A DNA stretch of 64,000 nucleotides from NCBI RefSeq assembly GCF_003330845.1, contig NZ_CP026121.1, forward strand, positions 3,701,501 through 3,765,500, in the 5' to 3' direction. The position numbers were made by a program, and so were the translations under genes. Shown here piece by piece: positions 42,104 through 49,187 of the stretch (position 1 is its first letter; each line of letters starts with the position of its first letter). This DNA is from Streptomyces sp. Go-475 (GTDB taxonomy: Bacteria; Actinomycetota; Actinomycetes; Streptomycetales; Streptomycetaceae). The notes below the pieces were generated by a model, which worked only from the letters and a program-made list of their open reading frames with translations, did no database searches and had not been told where the DNA came from.

Positions 42104-43195
42104 CTAGTGATCTGAGTCAGAGATTCGTCGGCAGTAGGCGGCGACTTTGTCGAGGATCTCGTCGGCTGTCTTCGTCCAGATGAAGGGTCTGGGGTGTTCG
42201 TTCCAGTCGGCGAGCCAGGCCCGGATGTCGCGTTCGAGGGCTTGGACGGAGCGGTGGACGCCGCGCTTGAGCTTCTTCTGGGTCAGCTCGGCGAACCACC
42301 TCTCGACCAGGTTCAGCCAGGACGCGCTCGTCGGCGTGAAGTGCAGGTGGAAGCGTGGGTGGGCGAGCAGCCACCGCTTGATGTCGGGCGTCTTGTGGGT
42401 CGCGTAGTTGTCCAGGATCAGATGAACCTGCAGGTCGGCCGGGACTTCCTTGTCCAGCTTCGTGAGGAACTTCTTGAACTCCGCCGCCCGGTGACGGCGG
42501 TGAAGGGAGCCGATGACCTTGCCGCTGGCCACCTCGAGGGCGGCGAAGAGGGTTGTGGTGCCGGCCCGGACGTAGTCGTGGCTGCGGCGTTCGGGAACAC
42601 CGGGCACCATCGGCAGAACTGGCTGGGAACGGTCCAGGGCCTGGATCTGGGACTTCTCGTCCACGCAGAGCACGAGGGCCTTCTCCGGCGGATCGAGATA
42701 GAGGCCGACGACGTCGCGGACCTTGTCGATGAACAGCGGGTCGGTGGACAGCTTGAACGTCTGTGACCGGTGCGGGGCCAGGGCGAACGCCCGCCAGATC
42801 CGCGAGACCGTCGACTGCGACATTCCCGTGGCCGCAGCCATCGACCTGGTCGACCAGTGGGTGGCGTTCCTCGGTGTCTCCTCGAGCGTCTTGACGATGA
42901 CCCGCTCGACGTCGGCGTCGGTGATCTTCCGGGGGACACCGGGCCGCGGATCGTCGCACAAGCCGTCCAGGCCGCGTTCGAGAAACCGGCGCCGCCAGGT
43001 GCGGACCGTGTCCGGAGTGATCCGCAGCCGGCGGGACACCTCCATGATCGAGTGGCCCTCGGCGCACTCCAGCACGATCCGCGACCGCTGGGCCAGAGCC
43101 TGAGCCGTCGTACGGCGACGTAACCAGCCCTCCAGCACCGCCCGTTGGGCATCAGTGACCGACAACGGCGGAATCTTCGGACCCGGACGACTCAT
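42104..43195 (-). CDS. IS630-family transposase
   Basis: A 363-residue DDE transposase. An N-terminal helix-turn-helix (RRLRITPDTVRTWRRRFLERG) and the second HTH near TGMSQSTVSRIWRAF precede the catalytic core: VLCVDEKSQIQ (first Asp), LILDNYATHKTP (second Asp) and TPTSASWLNLVERWFAELT (Glu). All three acids are present and the frame is open, so it may be active. Codon 25 is TTA. The last sense codon lies at the IS end and the stop TAG is made of the target TA duplication plus the flanking base of the CTAG target, not of IS sequence. Confidence 0.95.
   Translation of the reverse strand: MSRPGPKIPPLSVTDAQRAVLEGWLRRRTTAQALAQRSRIVLECAEGHSIMEVSRRLRITPDTVRTWRRRFLERGLDGLCDDPRPGVPRKITDADVERVIVKTLEETPRNATHWSTRSMAAATGMSQSTVSRIWRAFALAPHRSQTFKLSTDPLFIDKVRDVVGLYLDPPEKALVLCVDEKSQIQALDRSQPVLPMVPGVPERRSHDYVRAGTTTLFAALEVASGKVIGSLHRRHRAAEFKKFLTKLDKEVPADLQVHLILDNYATHKTPDIKRWLLAHPRFHLHFTPTSASWLNLVERWFAELTQKKLKRGVHRSVQALERDIRAWLADWNEHPRPFIWTKTADEILDKVAAYCRRISDSDH
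42107..42130 (+). repeat. IS630 element left inverted repeat
   Basis: 24 bp, differing from the right repeat only at its fifth base (T here, C at the other end). Confidence 0.9.
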
Positions 43196-43205
43196 ACCCG
43201 ACTAA

Positions 43206-43229
43206 CGACGAATCTCTGACTCAGGTCAC
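43206..43229 (-). repeat. IS630 element right inverted repeat
   Basis: Inverted partner of 42107-42130, 23 of 24 bases paired. Confidence 0.9.
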
Positions 43230-43231
43230 TA

Positions 43232-43395
43232 GGGCCCTTCTGATGGATCTCCGTGGGAGAAGGAGCGGCCGTTCGGTGCGTGCGATCGGCGTGCGGGGCG
43301 GAGGGTCATGTGGCGGAGCCACCTGGCCCTCCGCCCCGTGCGGCGAGCGGGCGTGCCGGGCGTCGCGACGCCGCGGAGATCCAGCAGAAGGGCCC
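43232..43395. mobile_element. 164-bp MITE with 25-bp inverted termini
   Basis: The ends, GGGCCCTTCTG...GGATCTCCG-type (43232-43256 and 43371-43395), match as inverted repeats at 23 of 25 bases and are flanked by TA (43230-43231 and 43396-43397). The interior has no coding capacity but folds strongly: a 12-bp stem (43294-43305 with 43327-43338) enclosing GTGGC-GGA-GCCAC, plus the 14-base palindrome GGCGTCGCGACGCC at 43359. Its termini differ from those of the adjacent IS630 element, so another transposase (IS5- or Tc1-like, using TA/CTAG targets) mobilised it. Confidence 0.85.
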
Positions 43396-43898
43396 TAGAC
43401 CGCCTCGTAGGCCGCCAGGCCCTCGAAGGCGGGGCCGGCGGCGTCGCCGTACGTCACCGCGCCGCCTCCGCACGACGCCGTGACCTCGCGGGACCTCGCG
43501 CACCGGTCGAGCTCGCACCAGATGCGCTTGCCGGTGCTCTCGACGCTCCAGCCCCAGCGGTCGGCGAGACCGTCGACGAGGGCGAGACCCCGGCCGCCGG
43601 TCGCGTCGTCGCCGGCGCACCGGGGCACGGGGGCCCGGCCGCTGCGGTCGGCGACCTCCAGGCGGACCGTGGCCTCGTCCGTCGCCGCGGGCGGCAGGGA
43701 CAGCCGCAGCACGGCGGGACGGCCGGTGTGCACCACGGCGTTGGTGACGAGCTCGGACACGAGCAGCACCAGCGTCTCGGCGAGCGGCTCATCGGCCTGT
43801 ATGCCCGACCCGGTCAGGCGCGAGCGGGCCCACCGCCGGGCACGCCCCACCTCTGCGGGGTCGGGCCGGATCTCCAGCTGCACTTGAAGCACCTGCAC
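43395..43898 (-). CDS. ATP-binding regulatory protein (HATPase_c, RsbW-like)
   Basis: A 167-residue GHKL-fold protein: N-box ELVTNAVVHTG, D-R-S-G as the G1 motif, and GGRGLALVDGLADRWGW as the G2 region, as in anti-sigma/serine-kinase-like regulators abundant in Streptomyces. GTG 43898 begins MQVLQVQLEIRPDPAEV. The stop codon TAG is the right-hand CTA of the MITE insertion site, so the MITE entered the stop codon without altering the protein. No STAS or XRE partner gene adjoins it. Confidence 0.88.
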   Translation of the reverse strand: MQVLQVQLEIRPDPAEVGRARRWARSRLTGSGIQADEPLAETLVLLVSELVTNAVVHTGRPAVLRLSLPPAATDEATVRLEVADRSGRAPVPRCAGDDATGGRGLALVDGLADRWGWSVESTGKRIWCELDRCARSREVTASCGGGAVTYGDAAGPAFEGLAAYEAV

Positions 43899-44326
43899 CG
43901 CTCACACCATCCGAACCGGCGGACACTTAGGCTCGCGCCTCACGAGGGCCACGATCGTAGCCATTTTCTGCATGGCCAGAACAACGGCCGGGACAAGGAT
44001 CACGGAATGTGAATCCCTTATGGGACAGCATGGTTGACGTACAGTCACCCCAACAAGCGCTTCGGGCATATTCCAGCGCGAAGGAGTACCCGTGCGGCAT
44101 ACTGTGCGACGCCCGTCGCGGGCAGTCGAACAGGCGGCGCCACTGGGTCGCACTGCGATCGGAGCCACTCGCATCTCACACAAGGTACCGGAGCGGGCAG
44201 TCGACTCCGGGCCGTGACGAGTCACGCAGAGGACACAAGCCGGTATCAACGCTCCGTGACCCCGGCATGCCACGATCCGCGACATCTCCGCGGGCATATT
44301 CGGCGATGCCGCAGCCAGGGGGCCCG
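43899..44326. other. 428-base gap with one doubtful small ORF
   Basis: Less GC-rich than its surroundings. On the plus strand GTG 44092 follows GAAGGAG and opens a 41-codon frame to TGA 44217 (starting MRHTVRRPSRAVEQ, Arg-rich), the only candidate here; it has no recognisable relative and weak codon bias. A longer frame on the minus strand (43902-44297) has poor codon use and I do not accept it. No operator is present. Confidence 0.35.
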
Positions 44327-45232
44327 TCAGGCCCCTCCCGCCGCCAGAGCGGCCGCGAGAATCTCCTCACTCTCCGTGACTCCACCCGTACGGTGGGTTC
44401 GAACCCATGCCCGTTTCAGCTGGAGATGGACCTCGGACTCCCAGGTGAAGCCCATGCCGCCGTGGACCTGGAGGCAGTCGCGGGCGCCGCGCACGGCGGC
44501 CTCGTCGGCGAGCAGCCGGGCGGCGGCGATGTCGACCGGGTCGGCGGTGACGGCCGCCGCGTACACCGCGGCGCGGGCCGTCTCCGTCCGCACCAGCATC
44601 CCCGCGCACAGGTGTGCCACCGCCTGGAAGGCCCCGATGGGCCGGCCGAACTGTTCGCGCGCCCGGGCGTGTTGCGCCGCCAGTTCGCAGACCCGGGCCG
44701 CCGTGCCGAGCTGCTCGGCCGCGGTGAGGAGGGCCGCTACGGGGCCCCGGGGGCCCGGCTGCCGCGCGGGCACGCGGTGCAGGGGCGTCAGCGGGTCGAG
44801 CGAGCGCAGCGGCACGGCGCCGGTGGCGTCCCCGCGTACGACGTCCGCCTCCGCCAGCCACTCCACGAGTGTGCCGTCGACGGCCGCGACCACCGTCTCC
44901 CCGGTCGCCGCGCCGGGCACGGCACCGGCCGCGAGGTGCGTGGCGAGCAGCGGCCCGGGCAGCAGCGCCCGCCCCGCCTCCTCGAACACCAACGCGGCCT
45001 CCGGCAGCCCGAGTCCGACCCCACCGTCCGCCTCCGGCAGCCGCAGCGCGAAGAACCCGGCCTCCCCCAGGGCCCGCCACAGGCCCCGATCGAGCCGAGG
45101 CCCCCCACCCGCACGCCCCGAACCCCCCGCCTCCACGGCCCCCCACAACGCCTCCCGGTCGAAGCGGCGTTCCAGAAGGTGCCGCATCCCGGCCCGCAAG
45201 GCCCACTGGTCCTCCGTGAGTCGGAAGCGCAC
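44327..45232 (-). CDS. Acyl-CoA dehydrogenase, small subunit type
   Basis: A 301-residue acyl-CoA dehydrogenase homologue, about 80 residues shorter than usual. FRLTEDQWALRAGMRHLLERRF opens it, REQFGRPIGAFQAVAHLCAGMLV and QVHGGMGFTWESEVHLQLKRAWV close it, while the middle beta domain is reduced. GTG 45232 is four bases after the stop of the full-length acyl-CoA dehydrogenase gene. Adjacent long and short subunits are the layout of heterotetrameric dehydrogenases acting on steroid-type CoA esters (FadE26-27, FadE28-29). Last gene of the operator O13 unit. Confidence 0.88.
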   Translation of the reverse strand: MRFRLTEDQWALRAGMRHLLERRFDREALWGAVEAGGSGRAGGGPRLDRGLWRALGEAGFFALRLPEADGGVGLGLPEAALVFEEAGRALLPGPLLATHLAAGAVPGAATGETVVAAVDGTLVEWLAEADVVRGDATGAVPLRSLDPLTPLHRVPARQPGPRGPVAALLTAAEQLGTAARVCELAAQHARAREQFGRPIGAFQAVAHLCAGMLVRTETARAAVYAAAVTADPVDIAAARLLADEAAVRGARDCLQVHGGMGFTWESEVHLQLKRAWVRTHRTGGVTESEEILAAALAAGGA

Positions 45233-45236
45233 GGTC

Positions 45237-46370
45237 TCACCGTCCCTTCGGCAGGCCGAGGATGCGCTCGGCGACGATGGTGTGCTGGATCTGCGAGGTG
45301 CCGGCCGCGATGGTGTACGAGAGGGACGAGAGCCGGTCGAGCGTCCAGGGCCGGTCCAGGTCGAGGCAGTCGGCGCCCAGCACGTCCGCGGCGGCGTCGT
45401 ACAGCTCCTGGCGGGCGTGCGAGTAGCGGAGCTTGAAGACCGAGCCGCCGGTGCCGGGCACTCCGCCCGAGGCCTCCGCCGCACTGACGTTCCACTGCGT
45501 CAGCCGCCACAGCGCCCGGAACTCGGCGTGGAGCCTGCCCAGCCTGCGGCGGAGCGCCGGGTCGTCCCAGCGGCCGTTCTTGCGGGCCTCGACGGCCAGT
45601 TCGCCCAGGACGCGGCGGCAGGCGACGACCTCCCCGGCGAAGGCCGTGCCGCGTTCGAAGGACAGCGTCACCAGGGTCACGCGCCAGCCGTCGTTCTCGT
45701 CCCCGACCCGGTTCGCCACCGGCACGCGCACCTCGTCGAGGAAGACCTCGGCGAACTCGGCCGACCCGGCGAGCGTGCGCAGCGGCCGTACGGTGACGCC
45801 GGGCGCGTCCATGGGCAGGGCCAGCCAGGTGATGCCCCGGTGCTTGGGGGCGCGCGGGTCGGTGCGGACCAACAGCTCGCACCAGTCGGCGACTTCCGCG
45901 TGGGAGGTCCAGATCTTGGAGCCGGTCACCACGTAGGCGTCACCGTCGCGCCGCGCGCGCGTGCGCAGGGCCGCGAGGTCGGAGCCGGCCTCCGGTTCGC
46001 TGAAGCCCTGGCACCAGACCTGCTCGCCGCGCAGGATCGGCGGCAGCCAGCGCTCCCGCTGCTCGGGCGTGCCTTCGGCGGCGATGGTCGGCCCGGCGTG
46101 CAGCAGGCCCACGAAGTTGGCGCCCACGTAGGGCGCTCCGGCCCTCTCGGTCTCCTCCAGGAAGATCAGCCGGATCGTCGGGGAGGCGTCCCAGTGGACG
46201 TCGGCGTACCCGGCGTCGTGGAGCCGGCGCTGCCAGCCGAGGTCGTACGCCCGCCGCCCCGGCCAGTCGTCGGGCGACGGCCTGGGCGGGAGACCGGGCA
46301 GCACCCGGGCGAGCCAGGCGCGCAGCCGGGCCCGGAACTCCTCCTCCTCGGGCGTGTACGTCAGGTCCAT
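45237..46370 (-). CDS. Acyl-CoA dehydrogenase, large subunit type
   Basis: A 377-residue acyl-CoA dehydrogenase: LTYTPEEEEFRARLRAWL, WCQGFSEPEAGSDLAALRTRA, GSKIWTSHAEVADWCELLVRTD, SAEFAEVFLDEVRVPV, and the C-terminal AGTSQIQHTIVAERILGLPKGR. It resembles the dehydrogenase at 38499, suggesting an old duplication. The ATG overlaps the amidohydrolase stop by one base (TGATG), and the small subunit follows by four bases, so the three are one operon. Likely an alpha-beta partner of the following gene product. Confidence 0.9.
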   Translation of the reverse strand: MDLTYTPEEEEFRARLRAWLARVLPGLPPRPSPDDWPGRRAYDLGWQRRLHDAGYADVHWDASPTIRLIFLEETERAGAPYVGANFVGLLHAGPTIAAEGTPEQRERWLPPILRGEQVWCQGFSEPEAGSDLAALRTRARRDGDAYVVTGSKIWTSHAEVADWCELLVRTDPRAPKHRGITWLALPMDAPGVTVRPLRTLAGSAEFAEVFLDEVRVPVANRVGDENDGWRVTLVTLSFERGTAFAGEVVACRRVLGELAVEARKNGRWDDPALRRRLGRLHAEFRALWRLTQWNVSAAEASGGVPGTGGSVFKLRYSHARQELYDAAADVLGADCLDLDRPWTLDRLSSLSYTIAAGTSQIQHTIVAERILGLPKGR

Positions 46371-47566
46371 CAGCGGTCGAGGTCCAGGTCCAGCATCCGG
46401 ATGGCGTTACCCCGCATCAGCTTGTAGACGGTCCCGTCGTCGAGACCCTTGACGTGGTCGAGGGCGACCTCCTTGGTGTGCGGGAAGGTCGAGTCGACGT
46501 GCGGGTAGTCGGTCTCGAAGGTGGCGTTGTCGCGGCCGACGACGTCGATCGAGGCGACCCCGTGCTTGTCGCGGAAGAAGCAGCAGTAGATCTGCCGGTA
46601 GTAGTACGTCGACGGCGGCTCGGGGACCGTGTCGCGGACGCCGCCCCATGCGCGGTGCTCCGCCCAGACGTCGTCGGCGCGTTCCAGGGCGTAGGGGACC
46701 CAGCCCATCTGGCCTTCGGAGTAGGCGAGTTTGAGGCGCGGGAAGCGCACGAGCACCCCGCTGAAGAGGAAGTCCATCATCGAGGCCATCGCGTTGTTGA
46801 AGCTGAGCGAGGCCTGCACGGCGGGCGGGGCGTCCGGGGAGGCGGCCGGCATCTGGGACGAGGACCCGATGTGCATGTTGACGACCGTGCCGGTCTCCTG
46901 GCAGACCGCGAAGAACGGGTCCCAGTAGCCGGAGTGGATGGACGGCAGCCCGAGGTGGGTGGGGATCTCGGAGAAGGTCACCGCCTTCACCCCGCGCGCG
47001 GCGTTGCGGCGGATCTCCGCGACCGCGAGGCCGACGTCCCACAGCGGGATCAGGCAGAGCGGGATGAGCCGCCCGCCGCTGTCGCCGCACCACTCCTCGA
47101 CCATCCAGTCGTTGTAGGCGCGCACGCAGGCCAGGGCGACCTCCTTGTCGTGCGCCTCGGCGAAGGTCTGGCCGCAGAAGCGGGGGAAGGAGGGGAAGCA
47201 GAGGCTGGCCTCGACGTGGTTGAGGTCCATGTCCGCCAGTCGCGCCCTGGGGTCCCAGCAGCCGCGCCGCATCTCCTCGCGGGTGATGCCCTCCAGGGTC
47301 ATCTCGTCCCGGTCGAAGCCCACGGCGGCGATGTTGCGCTTGTACGGGAACTTCAGGTCCTCGTAGATCCACCAGTCGGTGGGCGGGCCGTCCGGGTCCA
47401 TGGTGACGCGGTACGTGCCGCCGACGTAGGCGAGGTCACCGATCCCGGCGGTCAGCGGCTTGGGCCCGCGGTCGCGGTACTTGGCCGGCAGCCAGGTGTC
47501 GAAGAGGTGGGCGGGCTCGATCACGTGGTCGTCGACGCTGATGATGCGGGGCAGTTCGGTCGCCAT
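46370..47566 (-). CDS. Amidohydrolase-superfamily protein (amidohydrolase 2 type), copy 2
   Basis: A 398-residue paralogue of the protein at 2274. ISVDDHVIEPAHLFDTWLP, CFPSFPRFCGQTFAEAHD, YNDWMVEEWCGDSGGRLIPL, FSEIPTHLGLPSIHSGYWDPF, NMHIGSSSQMP and FETDYPHVDSTFPHTKE match copy 1 in order. GGAGGGGA precedes the ATG. First gene of amidohydrolase-dehydrogenase-dehydrogenase under O13. Two copies under one operator system suggest two related ring-opening or decarboxylation steps. Confidence 0.9.
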   Translation of the reverse strand: MATELPRIISVDDHVIEPAHLFDTWLPAKYRDRGPKPLTAGIGDLAYVGGTYRVTMDPDGPPTDWWIYEDLKFPYKRNIAAVGFDRDEMTLEGITREEMRRGCWDPRARLADMDLNHVEASLCFPSFPRFCGQTFAEAHDKEVALACVRAYNDWMVEEWCGDSGGRLIPLCLIPLWDVGLAVAEIRRNAARGVKAVTFSEIPTHLGLPSIHSGYWDPFFAVCQETGTVVNMHIGSSSQMPAASPDAPPAVQASLSFNNAMASMMDFLFSGVLVRFPRLKLAYSEGQMGWVPYALERADDVWAEHRAWGGVRDTVPEPPSTYYYRQIYCCFFRDKHGVASIDVVGRDNATFETDYPHVDSTFPHTKEVALDHVKGLDDGTVYKLMRGNAIRMLDLDLDR

Positions 47567-47591
47567 GGGTCCCCTCCGCCGGACGGTACTT

Positions 47592-47610
47592 ATCTGATAC
47601 AGCGTCAGTT
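47592..47610. promoter_or_regulatory. 19-bp operator O13 (divergent promoter)
   Basis: ATCTGATACAGCGTCAGTT, 13 of 17 consensus positions, 25 bases upstream of the amidohydrolase ATG at 47566. Confidence 0.68.
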
Positions 47611-47618
47611 AGCATCCC

Positions 47619-47637
47619 ATCTGACGACCCGTCAGCC
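47619..47637. promoter_or_regulatory. 19-bp operator O14 (divergent promoter)
   Basis: ATCTGACGACCCGTCAGCC, 14 of 17 positions, 27 bases from O13 start to start (the same spacing as O4-O5) and 18 bases before the acyl-CoA synthetase GTG. Confidence 0.75.
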
Positions 47638-47655
47638 AAGCAGGAGGGGGCAGCC

Positions 47656-49158
47656 GTGAACGAGACCCCGTACGCCCTGAGTTCGTCCCGCACCCTGTGG
47701 GAGCTGGTCAGCCGCCGCGCCGCCCTCACCCCCGACCGCCCGCTCTTCCTCCAGGACGACCGCGGCCTCACCTTCGGCGAGCTGGCCGCACGCGCCGAGC
47801 GGGTCGCGGCCGGGCTGTACGGCATGGGCGTACGCCCCGGCACGGTGGTCGCCTGGCAGCTGCCCACCCGCATCGAGACGGCCGTGCTGTCCTTCGCCCT
47901 GGCCCGCCTCGGCGCCGTGCAGACCCCGGTGATCCCGTTCTACCGGGACCGCGAGGTGGGCTTCGCGCTGCGCGAGTCCAAGGCGGAGTTCTTCGCGGTG
48001 CCGGGCGTCTGGCGCGGCTTCGACCACGCGGAGATGGCCCGGCGGATCGGCGCGAAGGGCGTCTTCGAGGCCTACGACGTCCTGCCCGACGGCGACCCGT
48101 CCGTGCTGCCCGCCCCGCCCGCCGACGGCACCGCCGTCCGCTGGATCCACTGGACGTCCGGCACGACCTCCGACCCCAAGGGCGTGCTGCACACGGACCG
48201 TTCGCTGCTCGCGGGCGGCTCCTGCCTCGCGCACGCCCTGCGCCCCTCGGCGGCGGACGTGGGGTCGATCGCCTTCCCGTACGCGCACATCGGCGGGCCC
48301 GACTACACGGTGATGCTGCTGCTGTACGGCTTCCCGGCGGTGCTGTTCGAGCAGTTCGCGCTGCCGGAGGCGCTGGCGGCGTACCGGGCGCACGGGGTGA
48401 CGATCGCGGGCGGGTCGACGGCGTTCTACTCGATGTTCCTGGCGGAGCAGCGCAAGCGGCCCGGGGAGCCCGTGGTGCCGTCCCTGCGGCTGCTGGCGGG
48501 CGGTGGGGCGCCCAAGCCGCCGGAGCTTTACCACGCGGTGGTGCGCGAGATGGGGGTCCAGCTCACCCACGGGTACGGCATGACCGAGGTGCCGATGATC
48601 ACCATGGGGGCGCCGGACGACAGCGCCGAGCTGCTGGCGACGACGGAGGGGCGGCCGCCGGAGGGGATGGAGATACGGATCGTGGACGGGGAGGTGCGGC
48701 TGCGCGGGGAGGCCGTGTGCCGGGGGTATCTGGACCCGGCACAGACGGCGGCCGCCTTCGACGAGGAGGGGTTCCTGCGCACCGGCGACCTGGGACATCT
48801 CACGGAGACCGGGCACCTGGTCCTCACCGGCCGGCTGAAGGACGTGATCATCCGCAAGGGCGAGAACATCTCCGCCCAGGAGATCGAGGACCTGCTGCAC
48901 CGGCACCCGGCGGTCGGGGACGTGGCCGTGATCGGACTGCCGGACGCGGCGCGCGGGGAGCTGGTGTGCGCGGTGGTGGAACAGCCGCCGGGGGCCGAGG
49001 CCCTGACCCTCGACGCCGTGACCGCGTTCCTGCGCGCCGAGGGCCTGTCCGTGCACAAGCTCCCGGAACGGCTGGAGCTGGTGGCCGCCCTTCCGCGGGG
49101 CGAGACCCTGCGGAAGGTGCTGAAGTACAAGCTGCGCGAGCGTTACTCAGGCACGTGA
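47656..49158 (+). CDS. AMP-dependent acyl-CoA synthetase, copy 2
   Basis: A 500-residue ANL-superfamily ligase. WTSGTTSDPKGVLHT is the P-loop (slightly unusual Ser-Asp after TT), YGMTEVPM the A5 motif, RTGDLGHLTETG and GRLKDVIIRKGENISAQEIE the A7-A8 region, and a C-terminal lysine lies in RGETLRKVLKY. It resembles cyclohexanecarboxylate- or steroid-acid CoA ligases at the level of gene length and motif, without certainty. GTG follows AGGAGG. Sole gene in its direction from the O13/O14 promoter. Confidence 0.9.
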   Translation: MNETPYALSSSRTLWELVSRRAALTPDRPLFLQDDRGLTFGELAARAERVAAGLYGMGVRPGTVVAWQLPTRIETAVLSFALARLGAVQTPVIPFYRDREVGFALRESKAEFFAVPGVWRGFDHAEMARRIGAKGVFEAYDVLPDGDPSVLPAPPADGTAVRWIHWTSGTTSDPKGVLHTDRSLLAGGSCLAHALRPSAADVGSIAFPYAHIGGPDYTVMLLLYGFPAVLFEQFALPEALAAYRAHGVTIAGGSTAFYSMFLAEQRKRPGEPVVPSLRLLAGGGAPKPPELYHAVVREMGVQLTHGYGMTEVPMITMGAPDDSAELLATTEGRPPEGMEIRIVDGEVRLRGEAVCRGYLDPAQTAAAFDEEGFLRTGDLGHLTETGHLVLTGRLKDVIIRKGENISAQEIEDLLHRHPAVGDVAVIGLPDAARGELVCAVVEQPPGAEALTLDAVTAFLRAEGLSVHKLPERLELVAALPRGETLRKVLKYKLRERYSGT

Positions 49159-49187
49159 CCTACTCGGGCAGTGACGTCCTCGGGCCC

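Larger units (their letters stand above)
42107..43229 (-). mobile_element. IS630-family insertion sequence, 1123 bp
   Basis: Bounded by 24-bp terminal inverted repeats with one mismatch (left GTGATCTGAGTCAGAG..., right reading GTGACCTGAGTCAGAG... inwards) and flanked by a TA duplication at 42105-42106 and 43230-43231. Outside these are C on the left and G on the right, so the empty site was CTAG, the preferred IS630 target. The element sits exactly at the left edge of a MITE. Only one gene, the transposase, is carried. Confidence 0.93.

Noticed and set aside
42107..43395. IS630 element and MITE as one composite element
   Set aside because: Their terminal repeats differ, and each has its own TA duplication, so they are two separate insertions.
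43902..44297. 131-codon minus-strand frame upstream of the ATP-binding protein gene
   Set aside because: Poor codon bias, many Cys/Arg/Met, no domain and no ribosome site.
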